From NCBI GenBank assembly GCA_934343915.1, contig CAKRIL010000010.1:1-64000 (forward strand): 64,000 bases of DNA, read 5' to 3'. Under the pieces are notes generated by a model, which saw nothing but the letters and a program-made list of their open reading frames with translations, ran no database searches and was not told where the DNA came from. The stretch comes from an uncultured Lachnospiraceae bacterium (GTDB lineage: Bacteria; Bacillota; Clostridia; Lachnospirales; Lachnospiraceae). Below are positions 27,622-35,400 of the stretch, one piece after another. A program made the translations under genes and the position numbers. Positions within the stretch are counted from its first letter, which is position 1; every line of letters starts with the position of its first letter.

Positions 27622-28845
27622 TTACTGCTCCTTGCGCTTGCGGAACAGGTACTCGTCAAGCTGCTTCTTTATGTCCTCCGGTATCTCTCTCGATACAGGG
27701 CATACTGCCGCGTTCGCGAAACGCTCCGTGAATAATGTAAGGAACTCAATGTCCTTCTCAAGCTGCTCCATGGACATCACATCCATGAGGTCGTAGCGGC
27801 AGTGGATTGGTGCCACATTGCCTCCTGCAATACGGGCAAAGGACACGGCAGGAACACTTTTATCCGCGAATGGTGTTGAGTCGCTCGAATATACACCCGG
27901 CTTTGATGATACGGGGAATCCGACCTCGGCAGCCATATATGAAATGTAGTGTGACAGCTTGTTTTCAGCGGATACACATGCTATGAATTTTCCCATGTAT
28001 GTTCCAATCATATCAAGGTTGATATTGAGTGCGAACTTTTCAAGCTCTTCCTCATGTGCTTTCACATAAGCCTTCGAGCCTAAAAGACCTCTCTCCTCAC
28101 TTCCGCAGAACACGAAACGGAGACCATAATTAAGCTTCTTATCCCTCAATTTTTCCATGATTCCGAGGAGTCCCGCACAGCCGCTCATGTTATCGTATGC
28201 ACCATGTGATAAGGTTGTGGAATCATAATGTGCGCTAAGCACAATGTATTCGTCCCTTGCACCCGGAAGCTCAGCAACCACATTGTGTGATTCCCCGTCG
28301 TATTCCTTCTGCTTAACTTCAAGTCTTACATTCTTCACGCCGTTCTTGACAAGCTCGACAGCCTCGCCTGCGTTAATCATGGCACAGAGAAGCTTCTTCT
28401 CCTCACCCACAACAGCCTCGCGCAGGTCTCTCTGCTCAATATCATTATTCGGATAATGAACATTTCCGTACTGGAACAGAATTGCCTTTGCTCCCGCTTT
28501 TACTAAATCCTGATATGTAAAAAATCCTACTCCGCCGGCATCTAACAGCACTACCTTATCCTTGGCACCTGCAATGGACACCTTATCGGTATCCGGCATA
28601 TAGCAGAGCTCTCCCTCTGCCACTCCGCTTCCGCAGCAGGTAAAAGCCTTGCACTCAATCTCCCTGCCGTCAGCATACAGATGTGCCTCCTCAATGTCTC
28701 CCATAGCCACGCGGAAGCTCTCTATCCACGTCTTCACGCCAAGCTGCTCACACTGTCCCTTAAGATACCCGGCAACCTGTAATTCTTCCTTCGTGCCGCT
28801 CGCATGTACAAAATCCGTGTTCTCAAAAATACTCTTCAAGTTCAT
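27622..28845 (-). CDS. M28 family zinc aminopeptidase
   Basis: 407 residues from the chosen start. VLSAHYDS (metal His and Asp), DNMSGCAGLLGIM (bridging Asp), VFCGSEERGLLGS (catalytic and metal Glu), NLDMIG (Asp) and IHCRYDLMD (last His) give the full M28 set. No signal peptide, so cytosolic. Likely cleaves N-terminal residues from peptides. AAGGAGAGAGAAC precedes the ATG at 28845. The longer frame to 28926 runs through the secDF terminator and is not believed. Confidence 0.87.
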   Translation of the reverse strand: MNLKSIFENTDFVHASGTKEELQVAGYLKGQCEQLGVKTWIESFRVAMGDIEEAHLYADGREIECKAFTCCGSGVAEGELCYMPDTDKVSIAGAKDKVVLLDAGGVGFFTYQDLVKAGAKAILFQYGNVHYPNNDIEQRDLREAVVGEEKKLLCAMINAGEAVELVKNGVKNVRLEVKQKEYDGESHNVVAELPGARDEYIVLSAHYDSTTLSHGAYDNMSGCAGLLGIMEKLRDKKLNYGLRFVFCGSEERGLLGSKAYVKAHEEELEKFALNINLDMIGTYMGKFIACVSAENKLSHYISYMAAEVGFPVSSKPGVYSSDSTPFADKSVPAVSFARIAGGNVAPIHCRYDLMDVMSMEQLEKDIEFLTLFTERFANAAVCPVSREIPEDIKKQLDEYLFRKRKEQ

Positions 28846-28866
28846 GTTCTCTCTCCTTACGCAAAA

Positions 28867-28919
28867 ACTGCCACATCGTATGCCCGCCTTATGCAGCCTT
28901 GCAAATACAATGTGGCAGT
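28867..28919 (-). terminator. Intrinsic terminator after secDF
   Basis: On the minus strand ACTGCCACAT (28910-28919) pairs with ATGTGGCAGT (28867-28876) over 10 bp and is followed by TTTTTGCG. It lies 32 bases after the secDF stop and ends the scfA-scfB-secDF unit. Its presence explains the open frame upstream of the M28 gene. Confidence 0.78.
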
Positions 28920-28951
28920 CCGCCATCTTTTTATAATATTCTGTTACTTAT

Positions 28952-31204
28952 TTAGTTTTTTGACTTCTTTACGCCCTTCTTAAGTACATACCACAGTGCG
29001 CCCGTGATACATACTGAAGAGTATCCGCCACAGATAATACCTACCATAAGAGGTGCAGCGAACTCACGGATTGCACTTACTCCGAGAATAAAGAGTACTA
29101 CAACCATAACGAAGGTTGTGAGTGTCGTGTACACTGAGCGGCGCATTGTCTGTGAAATACTTGTGTTCACTATCTCTGCAAGGTCTGCCTTACCCATCTG
29201 ACCAAGATTCTCTCTGATACGGTCAAAGATAACGATTGTGGCATTAATTGAGTAACCTACGATTGTAAGCATACATGCAATGAATGTATTTCCAAGTGTG
29301 ACTCTTGCAACAGCATAGAAGCCGGCAACAACAAGTACGTCATGTAAAAGTGCAAGAACGGCACTTCCCGCAAAGCGGATATCCTTGAATCTGAACCAAA
29401 TGTACAGGAGCATGCAGATTGTAGCTATGATTACGGCAACAATAGCGTCTGCCTTCATCTCGCTGCTGACAGCACCGGAAATATTCTCCGTAAGGATTGA
29501 GCTCTGCTCAACACCGTACTTGGATGTGAATAACCCCTCGAGTGCCTCTCTCTGCTCTATTGTAAGATTGTTGGTCTTAAATACTACATCATTGCCGCCC
29601 TGTACCTTCTGCTGCTGAACTGTGGAATCACCGATTGCAGCCACGATATCAGGAATGATTGTGCTCTCAATTTCAGCCTGTGAGTAATCCTGATTGAAGG
29701 TAACGGTTGTTGATGTACCACCCTTGAAATCAAGACCATAGTTGAACATTCCCTTGCCGCGTGCACCGTTAATTGACACAGTCGCAACACCGATAAGGAT
29801 GAGCACTGCGGAAATACAGAAGAAAATATTCTTCTTTCCGATAAAGTTGAGTGTCTTTGTATTCTTTATAGTACCATAAAGCTGCTCATTCTTTGCACCG
29901 AAGTCATAGAATAACTTGAGAAGCAATCTTGTTACAACAAGTGCCGTGAACATTGATACGATAATACCTATTGCAAGTGTGTATGCAAAGCCCTTTACCG
30001 CACCTGAGCCCTTAAGTCCGAGAACGAATGCAGCAATAAGTGTTGTGATGTTGCCATCAAAAATTGCTGAGAATGCCTTGTTAAAACCAATCTTCATTGC
30101 AGACTGAACAGTCTTGCCTGTACCGAGCTCTTCCTTGATACGCTCGAATATAATTACGTTGGCATCGACCGCCATACCGATTGAAAGTATGATACCCGCG
30201 ATACCCGGCAGTGTGAATGTAAGACCTGCCACATTGATGATTATGAGTACAAGCATTGTGTAAATGCAGAGTGCGATGCTCGCTGCAAGTCCCGGAATAC
30301 GGTACACGATAATCATGAATAAAATGATAATTGCAAGACCGATTGTACCTGCTAAAAGGCTGGTACGTATTGCATCCTGGCCAAGCTTGGCTCCTACAAC
30401 CTGAGAACGAACCTCCTCAAGCTTAACAGGGAGCGCACCGATTCTGATTGTTGATGCAATATTATCGGCTGTCTGATAATCAGACATACCGTTGATTACG
30501 GCATTACCGTCTGTGATATGAGCACTTACTCTAGGAACGCTGATGAACTCATTATCATAGTAGATACCGATTGTGTAGCCGTTCTCATATGCAACCTGCG
30601 TCGCATCTGCGAACTTCTGTGCTCCCTCATCATAGAGGTTGAGCTCTACAACGAACTCTCTTCCGCCTGTGCTTGTCTGCTGTGAACCTGCCGAAGCATT
30701 CTTCACATCCGCACCTGTGAGAAGTATACAGCCGTCTGCCTCTAACTCCTCAATGGTCTTGTTGAGAGTGTACTTATACTCGATTGATTCGCCATCCGCT
30801 GCGAGTACAAGTGAACCTGAATAATTGTCTGTTCCGTCAGAGCCCTTCTGTGTGATGAAGTAGAGTTCGCCCGGCTTACCCATCTGTGAAAGTACCTCAT
30901 TGGCATCTGTAACACCCGGAATCTCTATTGTGATACGGTTAGAGCCCTCCTGATATACTTCCGCATCAGGAGTGTAGCCTTCTGCTCTCTTCTGAAGAAT
31001 ATATGTCGCATCCTTCAAATCCTGACTGTCCACGCTATCGCCGACAGCTTCATAAGTGATGCTGACACCACCTGCAAGGTCAAGACCAAGCTTAATTCCG
31101 GACATGCTTCCGTCCTTTGAGCTGCCCCATCCGAAAACTACCGTATAAGCAAGAAAAGCAATTACGGCAATCCATGCGAGGGACTTTAAAATCTTCTTAA
31201 CCAT
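28952..31204 (-). CDS. secDF: Protein translocase subunit SecDF (fused)
   Basis: 750 residues. An N-terminal SecD half (ITYEAV..., periplasmic-type P1 region, then GIILSIGMAVDANVIIFERIKEEL) is joined to a SecF half (NYGLDFKGGTSTTVTF, SINATIVIFDRIREN). It uses the proton gradient to complete export of Sec substrates. The frame opens at 31261, but the hydrophobic start MVKKILKSLAWIAV at 31204 follows AGGAAAAAAAGGAA and fits the family better. SecD/SecF genes are the usual neighbours of the SCIFF locus, which supports the identity of both. Confidence 0.93.
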   Translation of the reverse strand: MVKKILKSLAWIAVIAFLAYTVVFGWGSSKDGSMSGIKLGLDLAGGVSITYEAVGDSVDSQDLKDATYILQKRAEGYTPDAEVYQEGSNRITIEIPGVTDANEVLSQMGKPGELYFITQKGSDGTDNYSGSLVLAADGESIEYKYTLNKTIEELEADGCILLTGADVKNASAGSQQTSTGGREFVVELNLYDEGAQKFADATQVAYENGYTIGIYYDNEFISVPRVSAHITDGNAVINGMSDYQTADNIASTIRIGALPVKLEEVRSQVVGAKLGQDAIRTSLLAGTIGLAIIILFMIIVYRIPGLAASIALCIYTMLVLIIINVAGLTFTLPGIAGIILSIGMAVDANVIIFERIKEELGTGKTVQSAMKIGFNKAFSAIFDGNITTLIAAFVLGLKGSGAVKGFAYTLAIGIIVSMFTALVVTRLLLKLFYDFGAKNEQLYGTIKNTKTLNFIGKKNIFFCISAVLILIGVATVSINGARGKGMFNYGLDFKGGTSTTVTFNQDYSQAEIESTIIPDIVAAIGDSTVQQQKVQGGNDVVFKTNNLTIEQREALEGLFTSKYGVEQSSILTENISGAVSSEMKADAIVAVIIATICMLLYIWFRFKDIRFAGSAVLALLHDVLVVAGFYAVARVTLGNTFIACMLTIVGYSINATIVIFDRIRENLGQMGKADLAEIVNTSISQTMRRSVYTTLTTFVMVVVLFILGVSAIREFAAPLMVGIICGGYSSVCITGALWYVLKKGVKKSKN

Positions 31205-31332
31205 TTCCTTTTTTTCCTTTCGCTTATGCTTTTTTATAGGTAACTGCACAGCTCTGTTCATGCATATACGATATCTCGCAATCGGTTCGAGCCGTGCAGT
31301 CAGCTAATACTTAATTGTCCGGCAGTCTGAGC

Positions 31333-32703
31333 TTACTCCTCTTCCTGCTCGTCTGCAAGTGCAGCCTTAATCATTATTGCGCACTCAACACGCTTTCTCT
31401 CCATCTCACATCCGACCTCATAGCTGTCATTGATGTTGCCATGGAAATTATAAGAGTTGGCAGCACAGCCTCCGCTGCAGAACAGCTTTGCGAAGCAGTC
31501 CTTGCACTTAGGCTTGGAATATACGTTGCACTGCTTGAATTCTTCACAGATATTCTTCCTTACGATACCGTCGTCCACATTGCCGAGTAAGAAATCCTCA
31601 TTGCCTACGAACTGATGGCATGGGTAGAAATCTCCCCAAGGTGTAACGGCAAGATACTCAGTACCTGAACCGCAGCCTGAAAGTCTCTTATATACGCAAG
31701 GTCCGCCTGTAAGGTCTATCATGAAGTGGAAGAAATTGAAGCCTCTTCCCTCCTTCTCTCTCTTAATCATCTCAACAGCAAGCTTGTCGTACTCATCAAA
31801 AATCTGTGGAAGATCTTCCTCTCTGAGTGCATATGCATCCTCAGGAGAAGCCACAACAGGCTCTACGGATATCTGCTTGAAGCCCTGATCTGCAAGGCTT
31901 AACACATCATTGGAGAAGTCAAGATTGAAATGAGTGAATGTACCTCTCACATAATAATTAGTCTGATTACGGCTCTCCGCAACCTTCTTGAACTTCGGCA
32001 TTATAAGGTCATAGCTTCCCTTTCCGTTGCGGAAAGGTCTCATTCTGTCATGAACCTCCTTACGTCCGTCGGTGCTTAATACGATATTGCCCATCTCCTT
32101 GTTGACGAAATCAAGAATCTCATCATTTAAGAGAACACCGTTCGTTGTAAGTGTGAATCTGAACTTCTTATTGTTAGCCTCTTCTATTGAACGGCCGTAC
32201 TCAACAAGCTGCTTTACCACGTTCCAGTTCATAAGAGGCTCACCGCCGAAGAAGTCAACCTCAAGGTTCCTTCTTGTTCCCGAATTGGCAACAAGGAAAT
32301 CAAGAGCCTTCTTACCTACCTCAAAGCTCATAAGAGCTCTTCTTCCGTGATACTCGCCCTCCTCGGCGAAGCAGTACTGACATGCCAAATTGCAGTCATG
32401 TGCAATATGTAAACATAACGCCTTAACAACCGGCTGACGGTTCTTAAAGCTGTCTATGTAATTTTCATAAATATCTTCGGTGAAAAGAGAACCCGCATCC
32501 TTAAGTGCAGTGATCTCCTCATAGGCTTCCTTAATATCATCTGACGAATACTTGTCCCCAAGCTTCGCACTAATCTCGTCGAGACTCATGTTCTCGTACA
32601 TAGGTATCATATCATAGACTATCTCATCAACAACATGTACGGAGCCGCTGTTTACGTCCAACACAATATTATACCCATTATTCTTATACTGATGTACCAT
32701 CAT
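31333..32703 (-). CDS. scfB: Radical SAM SPASM maturase of SCIFF peptide
   Basis: 456 residues. An N-terminal peptide-binding (RRE-like) part of about 95 residues precedes the radical SAM motif AHDCNLACQYC (Cys104, Cys108, Cys111). The C-terminal SPASM region carries about ten Cys, including GCGSGTEYLAVTPWGDFYPC and CKDCFAKLFCSGGC, for two auxiliary [4Fe-4S] clusters. Such enzymes make thioether bonds between Cys sulfur and the carbon of a downstream residue in the SCIFF precursor (ranthipeptide type). GGAAGG precedes the ATG. The gene lies 141 bases after scfA, with a strong hairpin between. Confidence 0.94.
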   Translation of the reverse strand: MMVHQYKNNGYNIVLDVNSGSVHVVDEIVYDMIPMYENMSLDEISAKLGDKYSSDDIKEAYEEITALKDAGSLFTEDIYENYIDSFKNRQPVVKALCLHIAHDCNLACQYCFAEEGEYHGRRALMSFEVGKKALDFLVANSGTRRNLEVDFFGGEPLMNWNVVKQLVEYGRSIEEANNKKFRFTLTTNGVLLNDEILDFVNKEMGNIVLSTDGRKEVHDRMRPFRNGKGSYDLIMPKFKKVAESRNQTNYYVRGTFTHFNLDFSNDVLSLADQGFKQISVEPVVASPEDAYALREEDLPQIFDEYDKLAVEMIKREKEGRGFNFFHFMIDLTGGPCVYKRLSGCGSGTEYLAVTPWGDFYPCHQFVGNEDFLLGNVDDGIVRKNICEEFKQCNVYSKPKCKDCFAKLFCSGGCAANSYNFHGNINDSYEVGCEMERKRVECAIMIKAALADEQEEE

Positions 32704-32749
32704 AATTCCTTCCTAAACTTAAACTCTAACTCTACCTTAACCGCAATAG

Positions 32750-32781
32750 ACCGGATAGCCGTCCTCAGACAGCCGTCCGGT
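32750..32781 (-). promoter_or_regulatory. Hairpin between scfA and scfB
   Basis: On the minus strand ACCGGA-CG-GCTGTC-TGAG-GACGGC-TA-TCCGGT folds into 6 + 6 base pairs (one G-U) around a 2x2 internal loop with a four-base loop. No T-tract follows, so it is not a standard terminator. It may stabilise or process the scfA transcript and set the ratio of precursor to maturase. Confidence 0.65.
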
Positions 32782-32844
32782 TCACACGGGGCAATACAGG
32801 TTATGCAGATTATCAATCCGATTACTGCTTAAATGTATGCCTGA

Positions 32845-32985
32845 TTATTTGTTCTCACAGCTCTGGTTGCCGACTGTGCAGGATGTCTTACATGCAGACT
32901 GGCAGGATGTCTGGCACTCGCCGCAGCCGCCCTTCTTCATGGACTCCTTAAGATTTCTTGTGTTAATTGTCTTAACGTGCTTCAT
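32845..32985 (-). CDS. scfA: SCIFF ranthipeptide precursor (six Cys in forty-five)
   Basis: 46 residues. It starts MKHVKTINTRNLKESMKKGG, the conserved SCIFF leader, followed by six cysteines at residues 21, 24, 28, 32, 36 and 43 and threonines at 26, 34 and 37 that are candidate thioether acceptors. AAGGAGGTGTTTTTC precedes the ATG at 32985. SCIFF is nearly universal in Clostridia; published work links related ranthipeptides to quorum sensing, but the mature product and its role are not settled. A promoter lies at 33020-33048. Directly upstream of the maturase and secDF on the same strand. Confidence 0.95.
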   Translation of the reverse strand: MKHVKTINTRNLKESMKKGGCGECQTSCQSACKTSCTVGNQSCENK

Positions 32986-33019
32986 GAAAAACACCTCCTT
33001 ATTAAAATAAGCTCCATAG

Positions 33020-33048
33020 ATTATATCACATACTTTTTATTTTTGAAA
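33020..33048 (-). promoter_or_regulatory. Predicted scfA promoter, extended -10
   Basis: On the minus strand, -10 TATAAT (33020-33025) is preceded by TGA (extended -10) and lies 17 bases after a weak -35 TTTCAA (33043-33048). The start codon is about 35 bases from the -10. A weak -35 with an extended -10 is typical of a promoter that needs an activator. Confidence 0.65.
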
Positions 33049-33063
33049 GCTTTTTTTATAATT

Positions 33064-33097
33064 CGTCATTTGACCGTCATTTGACGTTCATATTGAC
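33064..33097 (-). repeat. Three roughly helically phased direct repeats upstream of the scfA promoter
   Basis: Plus-strand CGTCATTTGAC occurs twice in tandem (33064-33074, 33075-33085), and a third, looser copy GTTCATATTGAC follows (33086-33097). The repeat length of 11-12 bases is about one turn of DNA. The array ends 15 bases from the -35 element, where an activator would bind. Confidence 0.6.
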
Positions 33098-34078
33098 CTA
33101 TCTGTAATAGTTTCCCCAGTTGTCAATAATTTCCTTAGCCTCATTCATTCCGAGTCCGGTGATATCACGGAATTCCCTTATGGCTGTAATTTCATCACCG
33201 GCTGCAACATATCCGTTGATTCTGTCCGCATCAGCCTTAGGAATTCTGTTGCCTGCTATAAGCACACTGTCAACACCGTTAGCATAGGATGTCGTGTCAG
33301 TCTGAGCTGTTCCTGCCTGAACTGTCCCGGCATTGCTGCCTGGGTTATCTGCGGAAGCTGCTGCATAGCCGTTATTGAAGGCTGCCTGCTCGGCTGCTTC
33401 CTTCTTTTTCTTGTTTGACTTTCTGGCAAAGTGAATAACAATAACCAGCACGCCAAGTAAAATAACACCCATTGATGCATATACCATAATGCTTGTAGTC
33501 TTGAGATCCTTTAACTCGAGGCAGATTGGAAGCAGGTACTGCTCGAAATCATCTCTGTCTGTTGAATCGAACCATTCCATATCCTCAAACCACTCTACCA
33601 TGTACTCGTAGCCCTCATCATCGAGCTTCTGAATATTTCCCTCTGCTGCGAATTCAACATCTGTAAAGTAATCAGCATCGCCCAAAAGAACATCCCATGT
33701 ATCGTCCGCTATTCTGTCGAACGCCTTTTTATCATCAGAGCTTACCTTAACTGACATAAAGTAGGTATCGTCGCCATCCTCGTTGAATACAGGAATAATG
33801 TAGTAATAGTGGTATGTACGTCCCGTAACGTTTCCTGTCTTGGAATTTTTGGTTGTAGTCTCAAGTGTTCCGTATGTATCAAGTACAGCATATATACTTG
33901 TTTTGATTCCATCACCAATCTTGATATCCTTGGCATCTACATCATAGATGTCATAAGCTCCCGTAAAGGCTGACTTGATGTTCTCCCTGCCCGATACAAG
34001 CATCATTATACCGAACACAATAAGGACAAATGCAACAGAAAGCCATGTTCCCTGATTTTTGGATTTTACTTTTTTCAT
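33098..34078 (-). CDS. Membrane protein with L7/L12-like C-terminal tail
   Basis: 326 residues, function unknown. One membrane span lies near residues 11-28 and another near 195-217, enclosing about 165 acidic, presumably extracytoplasmic residues. After the second span come a Lys-rich stretch and a Gly/Ala/Thr-rich linker. The last ~50 residues (RIPKADADRINGYVAAGDEI...GLGMNEAKEIIDNWGNYYR) resemble the ribosomal protein L7/L12 C-terminal fold, which occurs as a small interaction module in various membrane proteins. It lies between tldE and scfA, 39 bases after tldE. Confidence 0.65.
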   Translation of the reverse strand: MKKVKSKNQGTWLSVAFVLIVFGIMMLVSGRENIKSAFTGAYDIYDVDAKDIKIGDGIKTSIYAVLDTYGTLETTTKNSKTGNVTGRTYHYYYIIPVFNEDGDDTYFMSVKVSSDDKKAFDRIADDTWDVLLGDADYFTDVEFAAEGNIQKLDDEGYEYMVEWFEDMEWFDSTDRDDFEQYLLPICLELKDLKTTSIMVYASMGVILLGVLVIVIHFARKSNKKKKEAAEQAAFNNGYAAASADNPGSNAGTVQAGTAQTDTTSYANGVDSVLIAGNRIPKADADRINGYVAAGDEITAIREFRDITGLGMNEAKEIIDNWGNYYR

Positions 34079-34117
34079 TTTTTTCCTCTCCCATATCTAA
34101 TTATTTGTGTGATAAAT

Positions 34118-35398
34118 CTATTCTCCCGAAACAGGTATATCCCTAAGCAGTACCGCATAAGGGCCTGAGTACGAGCTGCTTTCATAATGCTCGGTTGAAA
34201 ATTCCATGCTGCCCTGAGCATCTATAAGGCTTCCGTTCACGGAGCCTCCTGTCACAAGACTTACGCTGCCGTTATCATAGAGGTAAGCAAGTCTTATCTC
34301 ACCTGCGAAGTGTCCTGTCATTGAGTCCATATTAAAGTCTGAGAAGCTCACAACATGAAGCACGCGTCCGGACTTAAGCTCTTCAAGACTCTTGGTTCCG
34401 TTGTCTGCCACAAGCTTGCTGTATTCGCCTGTCGGAGCCGCCTTAAGATACTGCGATACTCTTAAGCCGCCGTGAATATTCTTAAGCACGCCGTCCTTTA
34501 TAAGCTCACAGTCCTTCATTCTTATTCCGTCATTATTGTACGGAGCTGATGAGTGAAGTGTAATGTTGAGCTTTTCACCCTCAACCGCATCACCCTGAAC
34601 CTTCATGCCAATCTCATAGGTTGAATACTTAGGATAAATATAAGCAGCATCAGCTCTTCTTGAATAAAATGAGAGAACCTCCCTCACGCTGTCCTCAGAC
34701 AGAAGCACATCATATCTTCCCGCTGCCGGAGCCTTGGATGCTCTTGCCCTGTCTACAACAGTATTAAGCTTATTGGAGACAAGCTTCTTAAGGCTGTCCT
34801 TGTCAAGCTCGTCATATGAGAAATCCTGATACAGCTCAACATCCTCCGGTTCGAGACACTGTACAACGAACTCTCCCTTTACGGAATAGCTCTCATACCC
34901 GCAGTCAACTCCTGCACTGTTGATTATATTCACCGTCTTCTTTTCAACAAAAAGCTCTGCTGAATTGACGAAGCTGTCTTCTCTGTTATCAGCCTCAAAT
35001 AAAGCCTCAGCCATACGTCCTGCTGCCTCAGCAAGTGTAAGCTGTGCAAGGCTTCCCTCTGCCTTAACAGGCTCTTCCTTCGTACCTGACACAATGGAAT
35101 AAAAAGGATTCATGGCAAAGCCCGCTGCATAGTAAGCATCGTTCAATGTCTTTTTTACCTCCTCCTCATCCATCCCCTGATGTATCATACATGAAGCCGC
35201 GCCTCTTTTTTGTCCGTCAGGGCTGTCATTATATACCGTGACATTCCACTCATCGAGTGCTTCCGTTCTTGTCATATCGAGCGTCTGCTTTATAAAGAAC
35301 ATTTCCTTACAGTTCTTCTCACACTCCGTAATCAGATAATTCTCTATCCCTAGGGAATTAAGTGCATTTACAATTATATCTCTCATGCCGTTCTCCAT
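34118..35398 (-). CDS. tldE: TldD/PmbA family protein, TldE-type subunit
   Basis: 426 residues of the PmbA/TldE type: no HExxxH motif, consistent with the non-catalytic partner of a TldD/TldE heterodimer. The N-terminal TRTEALDEWNVTVYNDSPDGQKRGAA and the C-terminal SFSDFNMDSMTGHFAGEIRLAYLYDNG are family-typical. The pair degrades unfolded or modified peptides and matures some RiPPs in other bacteria. It starts only two bases after tldD. Either ATG at 35398 or 35386 could be used; GGAGAACGGC favours the second, but I keep the first. Confidence 0.87.
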   Translation of the reverse strand: MENGMRDIIVNALNSLGIENYLITECEKNCKEMFFIKQTLDMTRTEALDEWNVTVYNDSPDGQKRGAASCMIHQGMDEEEVKKTLNDAYYAAGFAMNPFYSIVSGTKEEPVKAEGSLAQLTLAEAAGRMAEALFEADNREDSFVNSAELFVEKKTVNIINSAGVDCGYESYSVKGEFVVQCLEPEDVELYQDFSYDELDKDSLKKLVSNKLNTVVDRARASKAPAAGRYDVLLSEDSVREVLSFYSRRADAAYIYPKYSTYEIGMKVQGDAVEGEKLNITLHSSAPYNNDGIRMKDCELIKDGVLKNIHGGLRVSQYLKAAPTGEYSKLVADNGTKSLEELKSGRVLHVVSFSDFNMDSMTGHFAGEIRLAYLYDNGSVSLVTGGSVNGSLIDAQGSMEFSTEHYESSSYSGPYAVLLRDIPVSGE

Positions 35399-35400
35399 TT

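Noticed and set aside
28846..28926. N-terminal extension of the M28 peptidase
   Set aside because: The codons coincide with the secDF terminator hairpin, and a good ribosome binding site lies just before the inner ATG.
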